Below, piece after piece: positions 33,366 to 42,053 of a DNA stretch of 64,000 nucleotides; position 1 is the stretch's first letter, and every line of letters begins with the position of its first letter. The stretch is taken from the NCBI RefSeq assembly GCF_002266435.3, contig NZ_CP029426.2, forward strand, positions 1,084,001-1,148,000, in the 5' to 3' direction. This DNA is from Bradyrhizobium amphicarpaeae (GTDB taxonomy: Bacteria; Pseudomonadota; Alphaproteobacteria; Rhizobiales; Xanthobacteraceae). Under the pieces are notes generated by a model that had not been told where the DNA came from, did not search any database, and saw only the letters and a list, made by a program, of their open reading frames with translations. Position numbers and translations under genes: made by a program.

Positions 33366-34103
33366 TCATCCCTTGATGATCCCTGGCAGCTCGGACAGCG
33401 AACGGACGCGGTGGTCCGGCGCAAAGCCAAGCTCGTCCATCTGGGTGCGGATCGCCTTGAACATCGTCAGCGGTGCCACGAGTTCGTTCTCGACGCAAGC
33501 CAGCGCCATCGCCTCGGGCGTCACCCGCTCGATCCAGGCGACATTCAGCCCGAACGACTTTGCGCCTGCCACATCCCAAGGATTGGAAGAGACGAACAGG
33601 ACCTCGTCCGGTCCGGTGCCGAGCTCCTCGCCGACCAGCTCGTAGGCCTGCGGGCTCGGTTTGAAGATCTTCTTCGCGTCGACGCTGATGGTGGCATCGA
33701 GCAGACGATCGAGGCCGGAGTTGCGCACCAGGGCATTGAGCATGTCCGGGCTGCCGTTGGAGAGGATGGCGAGCTTTCGCGGCTTCAAGGCCGCGAGCGT
33801 GCTCATCGCATCGGGATAGGGATCGAGGTGCAGATATTTCTCGATCACGCGCTCGAACGCCTCGCTCTCATAGGCGAGCCCGAGCACGCGCAGCGTGTAG
33901 GCGAGGGAGTCGCGGGTGACGGCCGCAAAATCCTGGTAGCGTCGCATCAGCGAGCGCAACCAGCTGTATTCGAGCTGCTTGATGCGCCAGACCTGCGTGA
34001 TGATCTCGCCATAGCCGGGAAACGCATCCTCGGTGATCTCTGCGACCGACTGGACGTCGTAGAGCGTCCCGTAGGCGTCGAAGACGACGGCTTTGATGCT
34101 CAT
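33366..34103 (-). CDS. Haloacid dehalogenase, type II
   Basis: This 245-residue HAD-superfamily enzyme has nucleophile Asp9 in VVFDAYGTLYDV, a cap domain, motif II LAILSNGSPDML near 116, the conserved lysine in KKIFKPSPQAYELV near 143, and motif IV VLFVSSNPWDVAGAKSFG near 165-182. The SNGSPDML and SSNPWDVAGA segments are those of L-2-haloacid dehalogenases, which convert L-2-haloacids to D-2-hydroxyacids. I chose the ATG at 34103; 17 residues upstream are not family-like. Which haloacid is used is unknown. Confidence 0.9.
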   Translation of the reverse strand: MSIKAVVFDAYGTLYDVQSVAEITEDAFPGYGEIITQVWRIKQLEYSWLRSLMRRYQDFAAVTRDSLAYTLRVLGLAYESEAFERVIEKYLHLDPYPDAMSTLAALKPRKLAILSNGSPDMLNALVRNSGLDRLLDATISVDAKKIFKPSPQAYELVGEELGTGPDEVLFVSSNPWDVAGAKSFGLNVAWIERVTPEAMALACVENELVAPLTMFKAIRTQMDELGFAPDHRVRSLSELPGIIKG

Positions 34104-34434
34104 GGGCTGTCCTTCCGGGCAAATAGGGTCACGACGCCCATCGAAGGTGGGCACATCATCGTCAGTTTACCAGAGCAAAGTGTAAGTCTGCCACCGCAAG
34201 TGTGGTCGCCGTGCATGCGCTGCTGCGGACGTCCAATTGCTGGCTGATCTCTGTACGAGCAACGATGCAGCGGGCCGGACCGCCGAGCGGATGTCTCCAT
34301 CGTCGCATTCATTTCGCGCACCAGTCCCGGTTGATTCGGTAAAAAGGAATGCCTTTGAGGTGGTGACCTCGATGCAGCCTTGCCGGACATCGCTCGGGTT
34401 TCAACACTCGACAAGCCATGTATTTCTTGCAACG
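34104..34434. other. 331-base divergent gap
   Basis: No gene is supported. The plus-strand LuxR-type frame is open from 34237, but its first 66 residues show no domain and have no ribosome site. No clear promoter hexamers or palindromes were found. Confidence 0.3.
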
Positions 34435-35592
34435 ATGATCAGGCAGCCGCTCGGGAGAGGCGGCGGCTTTGGGGGCGACCACTTGGAATCCTTGGAATCT
34501 GAACTGGTCGACCGGATCTACGAGTCCAGCTTCGTGCCCGAGCTTTGGCCCGAAGTGCTGAAGAACACGTCGAAGATATCCGAATCCGCCGGCGCCTCGC
34601 TGTTCGTCACCAATCCACAGGTCACGGCGTGGACAGCGTCCAAGAACTCCCGCGATATCACCGGGCGCTTCGTTGCCGACGGTTGGTATTGGCAAGGCAA
34701 GCTGATGTCGCTGGTTCACAAGAGCCGGCATGCCGGCTTTCTGCGGGACGTCGACCTGTGTTCGCAGGATGAGCTTGAGGCCGAGCCGATTTATCGCGAC
34801 AATTGGCGCAAGATGGGCCTCGGATGGGGAGCCGCGACGGCTTTTTCGCTGCCGACCGGCGAAGCGCTTTCGATCGTGCTGTCACGCACCGTTGCGCAGG
34901 GGCCTGCCGACGCCGCCGTTATCAGGAAGCTCGATACGTTGCGCCCGCATCTTGCCCGCGCGTCGGTGCTTGCGGCGCGGCTGCACCTCGAACGCGCCCA
35001 GGCAGCCAGCCAGACGCTGGCGGCACTCGGCCTGGCGGCGCTGGTGCTGGATGAAGCCGGCTGCGTGCTCACGGCCAACGCCTTGATCGAGAGCATGGGC
35101 CACCTCGTGCATTGGCGGGCAGGCGATCGCGTGGCGCTGAAGGACAGGAGCGCGGACGTCATGCTGGGCGAGGCAATCGCTCGGGTGAAGCTCGGGGATC
35201 ACACTGGTGTTCAGTCCTTTCCGGTGCGCGACCCGGTCGATGACTCGCCGATGGTCGGCCATGTCGTGCCGATCCGATTTTCCGCCCGCGATATCTTTGC
35301 CCGCAGCACGGCCGTGTTCATCATGATGCCGGTCGCCGCGCCGAACGCGCCGCCGGTGGAATTGGTGATGTCGCTGTTCGACCTGACGCCGGCCGAAGCC
35401 CGCGTCGCGCGCGGCCTTGCCGCCGGAAGGACCGTGGACGATCTCGCCGGCGACAACGGCGTTTCGTCGAACACCGTCCGCGTTCAGGTCAGGGCTGTCC
35501 TCGAGAAAACCGGCTGCCAGCGCCAAACCGACGTTGTTGCCCTGCTGGGAGGTATCTCCGCGGTGCGCGGCGGAGACCCGCAAGCAGGCTGA
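34435..35592 (+). CDS. LuxR-type helix-turn-helix regulator
   Basis: This protein of about 385 residues has a LuxR-family DNA-binding domain at the C-terminus: FDLTPAEARVARGLAAGRTV, then DDLAGDNGVSSNTVRVQVRA, VLEKTGCQRQTDVVALL (about 310-372). The N-terminal 300 residues resemble a GAF/PAS-like sensory region but show no motif I can name. The start is uncertain: the ATG at 34435 has no good ribosome site, and upstream in-frame codons reach 34237. Many Bradyrhizobium-type genomes have several orphans like this. It precedes the VHL-like mosaic gene on the same strand, 144 bases away. Confidence 0.82.
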   Translation: MIRQPLGRGGGFGGDHLESLESELVDRIYESSFVPELWPEVLKNTSKISESAGASLFVTNPQVTAWTASKNSRDITGRFVADGWYWQGKLMSLVHKSRHAGFLRDVDLCSQDELEAEPIYRDNWRKMGLGWGAATAFSLPTGEALSIVLSRTVAQGPADAAVIRKLDTLRPHLARASVLAARLHLERAQAASQTLAALGLAALVLDEAGCVLTANALIESMGHLVHWRAGDRVALKDRSADVMLGEAIARVKLGDHTGVQSFPVRDPVDDSPMVGHVVPIRFSARDIFARSTAVFIMMPVAAPNAPPVELVMSLFDLTPAEARVARGLAAGRTVDDLAGDNGVSSNTVRVQVRAVLEKTGCQRQTDVVALLGGISAVRGGDPQAG

Positions 35593-35736
35593 GGCCGCCC
35601 AGCCTGCTTCAGACTGTCGCATAATCAGAACTGATCATGCGTGCGCGAAAACCCCCTTGTTAACTCGCGGCGGGATGCAACGCGGTTACGCGGTCACATT
35701 GCGGCTGCGCGCGCCCATTTTTTGAGGTGTGCATTG

Positions 35737-38700
35737 ATGTCGCTATTTTTGCCTCGTTCTTTTTCAAAAGCCATTTTTTCCGCACTGATCCTCGCCGCCG
35801 CAACGCTGTCTTTCGTATCCCCGGGCATGGCACAGGCGTTGGATTGCAGCGCCGAGGGGAGCCTGAAATCGGCGCAGCCCGGCAGCCCCGTCGAATTGTC
35901 GTTCCGCAACGCCTCGACCGAACGCCGCCGCATCTACTGGATCGATCCGAGCGGCGACCGCAAATTCGTCGGCCTGGTGGAAGGCGGCAACCAGTTCAAG
36001 CAATCGACGTCGAGCGGCCATTCCTGGGTCGTGACCGACGACGCGGAAAAATGCCTGACTGCCGTCACGGCCACGGCCGATCCCATGACGATCGATGTCG
36101 GTGGCGTCGCGACCGCGCAGCTGGCGCCGCCGGTGCCAGGCGCGCAACAGCCGCTCGCGCCGGCTGCGCCCGCAGCACCGCCGCCGCAGGCCGTTATTCA
36201 AGCGCCGCCACCGCCCGCGGTCGTCCAAGCCCCGCCACCCGCTCCTGTCGCCGCAGCACCGCCGGAGCCGGCCCCGCAAGATGCGATGGCGCAGCTGCCG
36301 CAGGTTTCGCCGGTCGAGCAATTCCAGCTTCGGGGGGCCTATCGTCTCGTGGCGCGCCTCGACAATTCCAGGGCCCTCAACACCTCGGCCTCAGGGACGG
36401 TCGATGTCGTCGCGGCGTCGCCCGAATGGGACAGCGCGCAATGGACGTTCGAAAGCGTGCCGAATACGCCCTTCGTGCGGATCAGGAATGCCTGGAAGAA
36501 GACCTATCTCACCGACGTCAACGGTAAGCCGAGAGCGCTGCCGACGCCCCCGGAAGCGACGGAGGGGCATTGGTCGTTCGAGCCGGTCGACGGCACCAAC
36601 TTCGTCCAGTTTCGCAATCGCGAGACCGATCGCTTCCTGCTTTCGGTCAATGGTGCAGCGGCTCTGGTCGACGATTTCCGGCAAGACCAGGATAACGCCA
36701 GTCAGTGGCGCCCGGTCGCAGCCGCGCCCGCGCCCGGCGGCCGTCCGGTAGCCGCGGCTCCGCCTGCGCCCCGCAACCCCGCTTATGACATCGCTCTCGC
36801 AGACTGCCGCGAAATCGGCGGCTACTGGACCGGCTCCACATGTCGTCGTCCGGCCTACATCACCGAGCCCTTGTTGTGCCGGCGCGGCTTTCAATGGTCG
36901 GAAGCGACCGGCGAATGTGAATGGATCGGCGGCGGCAATTGTCCGCCATGGCAGATGGGCCCCGGAGGCAGCTGCCGCCGGGATCTGGCCTGCCGCGGCG
37001 GCGAGGTCGGAATCTCCGGCAATGGCTATCAAGCCTGCTATTGCCCGCGCGGCACGGTCGTCTGGGGCGACTATCCCACATTCTCCTGCGTCCCCTCGAT
37101 TTCGCGGGTGGCGCCGTATCTGGTGCCGGCCGTCGTCGGCGGCGTGGTGCTGGGGATCATCAGCGGCGGCAAGGACCGTCCCCAGGTCGGGAACGTGTTC
37201 GGCAACAAGAGATTCTGCGGCACCGGACAAACCGGCACGCCGCCCAATTGCGTCGCGGCCGCGACGTGTCAGCCGCCGCTCGTCGGCACCCCGCCGAATT
37301 GCTACCGCCAGATGCCGCGGCCTGTGCCAACGCCGGTCGCGACACCGGTTGTCGCGCCGACCACGACCCCCGTGGTGACGTCGACCGCGACGCCCACCGT
37401 AACCCCAACCGCAACGCCCACGGCGACCCCGACTCCGATCGCGACGCCTACGCGTGCCGGGACGATTTGCCAGATCGGTCAGACCAAGGACGCCAGCGGC
37501 AATTGCGTCAGCCTCAACGCGAGTATCACCTGCACTGGCGGAAGGATCGAGCAGGGCGTGTGCGGCTGCCCGTCCGGCACCCAGCTAACCGGTAGTGGCA
37601 CCAACTTCCAATGCGTCCGTGGCGACCTTCCGCCGCCGACAGGTGGGGGCAGCACGACCACCGCACCCGTCTGCGCCTTGGGAGAGACGGCGCAAAACGG
37701 AAAATGCGTGAAGCTCAACGAGTCCATCACTTGTTCGGGCGGCAAGATCGAGCAAGGCGTCTGCGGCTGTCCGGCCGGGACCAGGCTCGTCGGCAGCGGC
37801 ACCAATTTCCAATGCGTTGCCGCCAATACCGGGACAACCCCGACCCCGACTCCAACTACGACGCCCACGCCGGCAACCGGAGGCGGTGCCACGGGAGGTG
37901 GTCAGCCCACGCCACAAACGGGGGGAGGGCCTCCGCGTTGCACCGACGGCCAGAACACCGCCAGCGGTTGCCTCTGTGCGGCTCCGTTGACGGTCCTGCC
38001 TGGCGGCAAATGCACCCAGCCCACCGCCCGCGGTGCGGCCTGTCTTGAGGGGCAGAACATCGCGCAGACCGGCTGCAATTGCGTGGCGCCGCTGAAGCCC
38101 ATCGAAAATGGATTCTGCGGACGGCTGCTGCTGAACGAAACCGGCGCGCCGTCGGCGGGAGGAACCTGCAAGCAAGGTGACGACATCGCGGCGACCAAGT
38201 GCACCTGTAAAATGAACACCGTCGATGCCGGTGGCGGAAAGTTCATCTGCTCTTCGGTCCCTTACACGACTTGCACCGACGGCCAGCTCATGGGCGGCAG
38301 CGGCTGTAAGTGCCGCATGACGACCGTCAAAGTCGGCAACGATCTCTACTGCACGGCGTCCGGCAGGGCGCCGATCGTCGGAGGTGCGTCATGCAGCGAA
38401 GGGCAGAGCACGGCCGGCGGTTGCCGCTGCGTGCTCCCGCTGGTCGAACTGCCGGGCGGTCGTTGCGGCAAGCCGACGCGTGGCGGTGCCTGTCTCGAAG
38501 GACAGAACATCGCGCAGGCCGGTTGCAATTGCGTGGCTCCGTTGAAGCCGATCGAGAACGGAGTTTGCGGCCGCCTGCTGAGCGGCGAGTCCACGCCGCT
38601 GACCAAGGGCGGCAACTGTGCCGAAGGTCAGGATATCATCGCGACCAAATGCGCTTGCCAGATGAAGACCGTCGACCAGGGCGGCGGCAAGTTCATCTGC

Positions 38701-39351
38701 AGCGCCAATCCGGCTCCCTCCGGCGTCAAGACGGCGCCACCGCCGCGTCCCGGCGCTACGGTTGCGCCGTCGCCAACGCCAAGTTCGACACCGGCGCCGA
38801 CACCGACGACCACTCCGCCGCCCGCCCCCAAGCCGGGAGCAGCGCCGTCGCCTACGCCAACCGTCGTGCCAACACCAACGGTGGCGCCCAAGCCGGTGGC
38901 AACGCCCTCGCCAACTCCGACGGCTGTGCCCAAGCCGGTGGTGGCACCGTCACCGGCGCCCGCACCGAAGCCTGAGGTCGCACCGCAGCCAAAACCGGTG
39001 GTGGCACCGTCACCGCCGCCCGCACCGAAGCCAGAGGTCGCGCCGCAGCCAAAGCCGGTGACGCCACCGCCGCCGCCACCCCCGAAGCCGGTGACAACGC
39101 CGCCACCGCCACCGAAGCCGGTGATTGCACCGCCGCCTGCACCCAAGCCGGTGACGCCACCACCGCCGCCGCCACCGAAGCCGGTGACAGCGCCACCGCC
39201 TCCACCCAAGCCGGTGGCACCACCGCCACCGCCGCCAAAGCCTGTGACGCCGCCGCCGCCACCGCCGAAACCGGTAACGGCGCCCCCGCCGCCGCCGCCT
39301 GCGGCATGCGCGCCGCCGAAGAAGCTGAACCCGCAGGGGCAGTGCGTTTGA
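35737..39351 (+). CDS. Secreted mosaic protein with VHL-beta-like domain, Cys-rich repeats and proline-rich tail
   Basis: This is a 1204-residue protein. A signal peptide (1-33, ending GMAQA) leads to a region at about 41-108 resembling the von Hippel-Lindau beta domain: VELSFRNAS, RRIYWIDPSGDRKFVGL and a QSTSSGHSWVVTD strand. After a Pro/Ala linker (129-182) comes a beta-trefoil-like region (195-325: YRLVARLDNSRALNT, WTFESVPNTPFVRIRN, FVQFRNRETDRFLL). Then a Cys-rich part, a hydrophobic helix near 455-475, PT-repeats, further Cys-rich modules to about 995 with two internal duplications (CLEGQNIAQxGCNCVAPLK; IEQGVCGCP), and a proline-rich tail of 'PPPPKPV' units ending CAPPKKLNPQGQCV. Location is probably the cell surface. 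The function is unknown; family parallels are by eye only. Confidence 0.78.
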   Translation: MSLFLPRSFSKAIFSALILAAATLSFVSPGMAQALDCSAEGSLKSAQPGSPVELSFRNASTERRRIYWIDPSGDRKFVGLVEGGNQFKQSTSSGHSWVVTDDAEKCLTAVTATADPMTIDVGGVATAQLAPPVPGAQQPLAPAAPAAPPPQAVIQAPPPPAVVQAPPPAPVAAAPPEPAPQDAMAQLPQVSPVEQFQLRGAYRLVARLDNSRALNTSASGTVDVVAASPEWDSAQWTFESVPNTPFVRIRNAWKKTYLTDVNGKPRALPTPPEATEGHWSFEPVDGTNFVQFRNRETDRFLLSVNGAAALVDDFRQDQDNASQWRPVAAAPAPGGRPVAAAPPAPRNPAYDIALADCREIGGYWTGSTCRRPAYITEPLLCRRGFQWSEATGECEWIGGGNCPPWQMGPGGSCRRDLACRGGEVGISGNGYQACYCPRGTVVWGDYPTFSCVPSISRVAPYLVPAVVGGVVLGIISGGKDRPQVGNVFGNKRFCGTGQTGTPPNCVAAATCQPPLVGTPPNCYRQMPRPVPTPVATPVVAPTTTPVVTSTATPTVTPTATPTATPTPIATPTRAGTICQIGQTKDASGNCVSLNASITCTGGRIEQGVCGCPSGTQLTGSGTNFQCVRGDLPPPTGGGSTTTAPVCALGETAQNGKCVKLNESITCSGGKIEQGVCGCPAGTRLVGSGTNFQCVAANTGTTPTPTPTTTPTPATGGGATGGGQPTPQTGGGPPRCTDGQNTASGCLCAAPLTVLPGGKCTQPTARGAACLEGQNIAQTGCNCVAPLKPIENGFCGRLLLNETGAPSAGGTCKQGDDIAATKCTCKMNTVDAGGGKFICSSVPYTTCTDGQLMGGSGCKCRMTTVKVGNDLYCTASGRAPIVGGASCSEGQSTAGGCRCVLPLVELPGGRCGKPTRGGACLEGQNIAQAGCNCVAPLKPIENGVCGRLLSGESTPLTKGGNCAEGQDIIATKCACQMKTVDQGGGKFICSANPAPSGVKTAPPPRPGATVAPSPTPSSTPAPTPTTTPPPAPKPGAAPSPTPTVVPTPTVAPKPVATPSPTPTAVPKPVVAPSPAPAPKPEVAPQPKPVVAPSPPPAPKPEVAPQPKPVTPPPPPPPKPVTTPPPPPKPVIAPPPAPKPVTPPPPPPPKPVTAPPPPPKPVAPPPPPPKPVTPPPPPPKPVTAPPPPPPAACAPPKKLNPQGQCV
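37321..37455 (+). repeat. Low-complexity Pro/Thr (PTPTVTPT) coding repeat
   Basis: Tandem GCGACGCCCAC/ACCCC-type units encode alternating Pro/Thr with Ala/Val inside the mosaic protein. It is probably a flexible spacer, often O-glycosylated in such proteins (inference). The DNA is prone to slippage. Confidence 0.75.
38721..39330 (+). repeat. Proline-rich low-complexity tandem repeat (PPPPPKPV)
   Basis: Short units with the core AAGCCGGTG plus runs of CCACCG encode dozens of PPPKPVx repeats, occupying about 600 bases. The pattern is likely to vary in copy number between strains. It would form an extended spacer that carries the last cysteine-containing segment away from the rest of the protein. 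Confidence 0.85.
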
Positions 39352-39360
39352 CGAATAACT

Positions 39361-39400
39361 GGATGCCGTGGCGCGCAGTCACGCCACGGCATCCAATTTT
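39361..39400 (+). terminator. Intrinsic terminator after the mosaic protein gene
   Basis: A perfect 13-base stem, GGATGCCGTGGCG (39361-39373) with CGCCACGGCATCC (39382-39394), an 8-base loop and then AATTTT. It begins 9 bases after the stop codon, so the transcript of the mosaic gene probably ends here. Confidence 0.85.
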
Positions 39401-39470
39401 GCTGCTTGTCAGATCGTCATCGCCGCCATGACGCGTTTTGCAATGCGCGGCTCCAATGCGAGGTCCGTCG

Positions 39471-40136
39471 ATGACAAGAGTGCTCGCCGCCGTTTTGGTC
39501 TTGATGTTGTCCGCCGGCTTTGCCGGGGCGCAGACCCGCACCTATTCCTGCCCCAAGGGCAACGCCATCACGCTCACGGTGATTGCTCCGAACGCGATCA
39601 AGGCCGGACCGATCGAGGGCGGCACCATGCGGCTGAAGCAGGAAGCGGGCAATGCTTTGCGCTTCTCCGAAGGCGATTACGCCGTCCAGATCTCTCCTGA
39701 CCAGAACCAGATCACGGTCGAAATTCCGGATTGGGGCTCTGCCAAATGCAGCTTCAGACCGGACGTGGCCATGCAGGGTGGCCGGTCCGGGCTCGGCAAT
39801 GCAGACCCGTGCGGGCCCGGCTTCCATCAGGCGCCGCAGACCGACCGCTGCGTTCCCAACGATGCGCATCCCGGCCGGCGCCCCATCGCCAACCAGCCGG
39901 CGCTGCCGATGGCCGGCATGTCGCTCGGCGGTATCATGCGGACCGAACCGTCGATGTCGGCGCCGAAACTGGCGAGCCTGACCGAGAAGAGCGGCATCAC
40001 GCTGCTGGAGCGGGCCGGTAGCATGGATGGTTACGACTGGTTCAAGATCGAATTCCACGGCCGCATCGGTTATCAGTGGGGAGGCATCATGTGCTCGGCC
40101 GAAGCGATTTCCGGAATTTACCAGAAATGCGAGTAA
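39471..40136 (+). CDS. Secreted small protein with C-terminal SH3b-like domain
   Basis: This is a 221-residue protein with a signal peptide (MTRVLAAVLVLMLSAGFAGA, cleavage near 20). The first half (CPKGNAITLTVIAP...CSFRPDV) has no family I recognise. The C-terminal 60 residues, GGIMRTEPSMSAPKLASLTE followed by GITLLERAGSMDGYDWFKIE and GYQWGGIMCS, match bacterial SH3 domains, which in periplasmic proteins bind peptidoglycan or partner proteins. The start is the ATG at 39471, with GAGG 8 bases before it. It sits after a strong terminator, so it has its own transcript. Confidence 0.85.
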   Translation: MTRVLAAVLVLMLSAGFAGAQTRTYSCPKGNAITLTVIAPNAIKAGPIEGGTMRLKQEAGNALRFSEGDYAVQISPDQNQITVEIPDWGSAKCSFRPDVAMQGGRSGLGNADPCGPGFHQAPQTDRCVPNDAHPGRRPIANQPALPMAGMSLGGIMRTEPSMSAPKLASLTEKSGITLLERAGSMDGYDWFKIEFHGRIGYQWGGIMCSAEAISGIYQKCE

Positions 40137-40366
40137 GCACGGCGACACCCCGGATGATGATGCGATGACGGGACCGGTCTCGCGCGGCCCGGTGCTTTCG
40201 GCAACGCAAACCGGCCAGCAGCTTGCGCAGGTCGCCTCAAAATGCCTGTAGAAATTGTGCCTCCTGGACGGTGGTGATTCCGTCAGGACATCAGACCAGA
40301 CAGCCGGCTCACGTCCTCACCGCGTCCAGGTCGCCCTTTCGGCGAACACCTGGCTGACCTCGGCCG

Positions 40367-42025
40367 CTATTTGACCTCTGGTCCGGCGGCGCTCGCAGAC
40401 GGACCGCACCACCGAAGCGGGAGCCTTGGCAGGTATTCGGGGCTCCACTCACAGATGCTTTCGCGGCCCTTGCCCTTGAACGCGATCTTCACCGGCTCCG
40501 CCTGGCTGATGGCGACGTGCAGCGCGATCAGTATCGCGCCGACGGTGAAGGTCCAGGGGTGCAGCCAAAGGTTTCTTGCCTGATCAAGCAGGAGCATCCC
40601 CGCGATGATGATCAACGGGTCGGTGAAAACGAAATATTCCAGTTTGAGGCCGCGGCGGACTCCGAGCGTGTCGATCGCTATTGCCGCGAGCAGGAGGACG
40701 GTGGCCTGCACGGCAATTTGGTGGGCGCCTTGTCGCCAGACATAGGCAATTCCGGGAATGATCAGCCAGGTCAGGAATACAGTTGGACGCGGCGAGGAGA
40801 ACAGGACGAACGTGTAACGCATGAAGACGCCGAGCAATCCCGACAGGAGCAGGCCGACGGAGTTTTGCAGCTGCCCGTCCGCGCCTGAAGCCTTTGCGTA
40901 CTGCAGCATCTTCTCGAGCGGATTGAGGACGATCACCGCATCTCGCGCGTCGTATTGGACGTAGAGCGCCAGGAGGCCGAGCGACGCGCCGGCAACGAGA
41001 GCGGACATCGCTGCAAGAGTCTCGGGCGGACTCACCCGCCACTGCACGGCAAACGCGACCATGCAGCCAAGGATCCAACCCCATAGCAGGATCTGATAGG
41101 TGCCAAATCTCCCGAGCAGAAGCGGATGCAATCCTGTGGCAGCTGCCGCAACAGGATCGAGGCCCGCGGAGACCAGCGGCCACGCCGTCGCCGCCGCGCA
41201 GGCTGCGACGACGGCGGCAGCCGCGGCCGTCGTCCAGGCGCGCGCACCCGACCTCCAGAATCCGACGCTCGCGCTTGCGCTGCCTCCGAAGGGCAACAGC
41301 ACGGCCGGGATGGCTGCGATCAGCAGGATGGCCTGGACCTTGTTTTCAAGCCCCAGCATGCAGAGCCACGCCGCGACCGCGAGCGCGACCGGCCGGAGGA
41401 CGGAGCCTCGACGCGCCACGATGACGAGCAGCATGAGGGCGATCACGCAGAAACAGGCTGCAATCATCTCGCTGCGCAGAATGCGCAGGTGCATCTGCAC
41501 GCCCCCCGACATCGCGAACGCAAATACGCCGCATGTTGCGACTCGCCGATCCCGAACGATTCTCTTGGCCAGAACGGCGAATCCGAGCAGGCATGCGCCT
41601 GCGGTCATCGCCGCCACGATCCGCCCGGCGCGAATGACGTTCGTCATCGCTGCATCGAAGCGCTGGCCATCCGCTGGAATGGCTGAAAGCGTCCATTCGT
41701 CCAGAAGTCGAAGCTGATGAAGCAGCCGAAGCCAGAACTCGACCGACAGGATGGTCCAATAGGCCGGGTGATCGAAGAAGGCGCGCTTGCTCCCGTCGTT
41801 GAGCGAGAGGGCGCTGTAGACCACCATGAAATCCATATCGGCATTGCGCCAATAGGCGATGAAATAGCCGCACAGCAGGAACGAGAGGAGAGAGAAGGCG
41901 AAAAGAAACGCCAGCGCGCCCCGCCATCCGAACGGTGTCAGGCGGTCGAGCGGGTCTTTCCGGGCCAGCCATTCGAGCCATGTGCCCGGGATGGACCGGG
42001 ACAATTCCGTCGGCCCGGCCTTCAC
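40367..42025 (-). CDS. Polytopic membrane protein, GT-C glycosyltransferase-like
   Basis: This 552-residue protein has about ten to twelve hydrophobic helices. An aspartate-rich loop after the first helix (WRNADMDFMVVYSALSLNDG near 61-80) resembles the first luminal loop of GT-C enzymes, which use lipid-phosphate sugars. The overall family is not certain, and it could instead be a non-enzymatic membrane protein. It starts at a GTG and is 28 bases downstream of the methyltransferase-GT2 fusion gene on the same strand, so the fusion could make the polyprenyl-phosphate sugar and this protein use it; that is inference. The 230-base gap on its 3' side (40137-40366) holds nothing recognisable. Confidence 0.7.
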   Translation of the reverse strand: MKAGPTELSRSIPGTWLEWLARKDPLDRLTPFGWRGALAFLFAFSLLSFLLCGYFIAYWRNADMDFMVVYSALSLNDGSKRAFFDHPAYWTILSVEFWLRLLHQLRLLDEWTLSAIPADGQRFDAAMTNVIRAGRIVAAMTAGACLLGFAVLAKRIVRDRRVATCGVFAFAMSGGVQMHLRILRSEMIAACFCVIALMLLVIVARRGSVLRPVALAVAAWLCMLGLENKVQAILLIAAIPAVLLPFGGSASASVGFWRSGARAWTTAAAAAVVAACAAATAWPLVSAGLDPVAAAATGLHPLLLGRFGTYQILLWGWILGCMVAFAVQWRVSPPETLAAMSALVAGASLGLLALYVQYDARDAVIVLNPLEKMLQYAKASGADGQLQNSVGLLLSGLLGVFMRYTFVLFSSPRPTVFLTWLIIPGIAYVWRQGAHQIAVQATVLLLAAIAIDTLGVRRGLKLEYFVFTDPLIIIAGMLLLDQARNLWLHPWTFTVGAILIALHVAISQAEPVKIAFKGKGRESICEWSPEYLPRLPLRWCGPSASAAGPEVK

Positions 42026-42053
42026 CGGAGGCTCGCAACAGCGATCATCTTGA

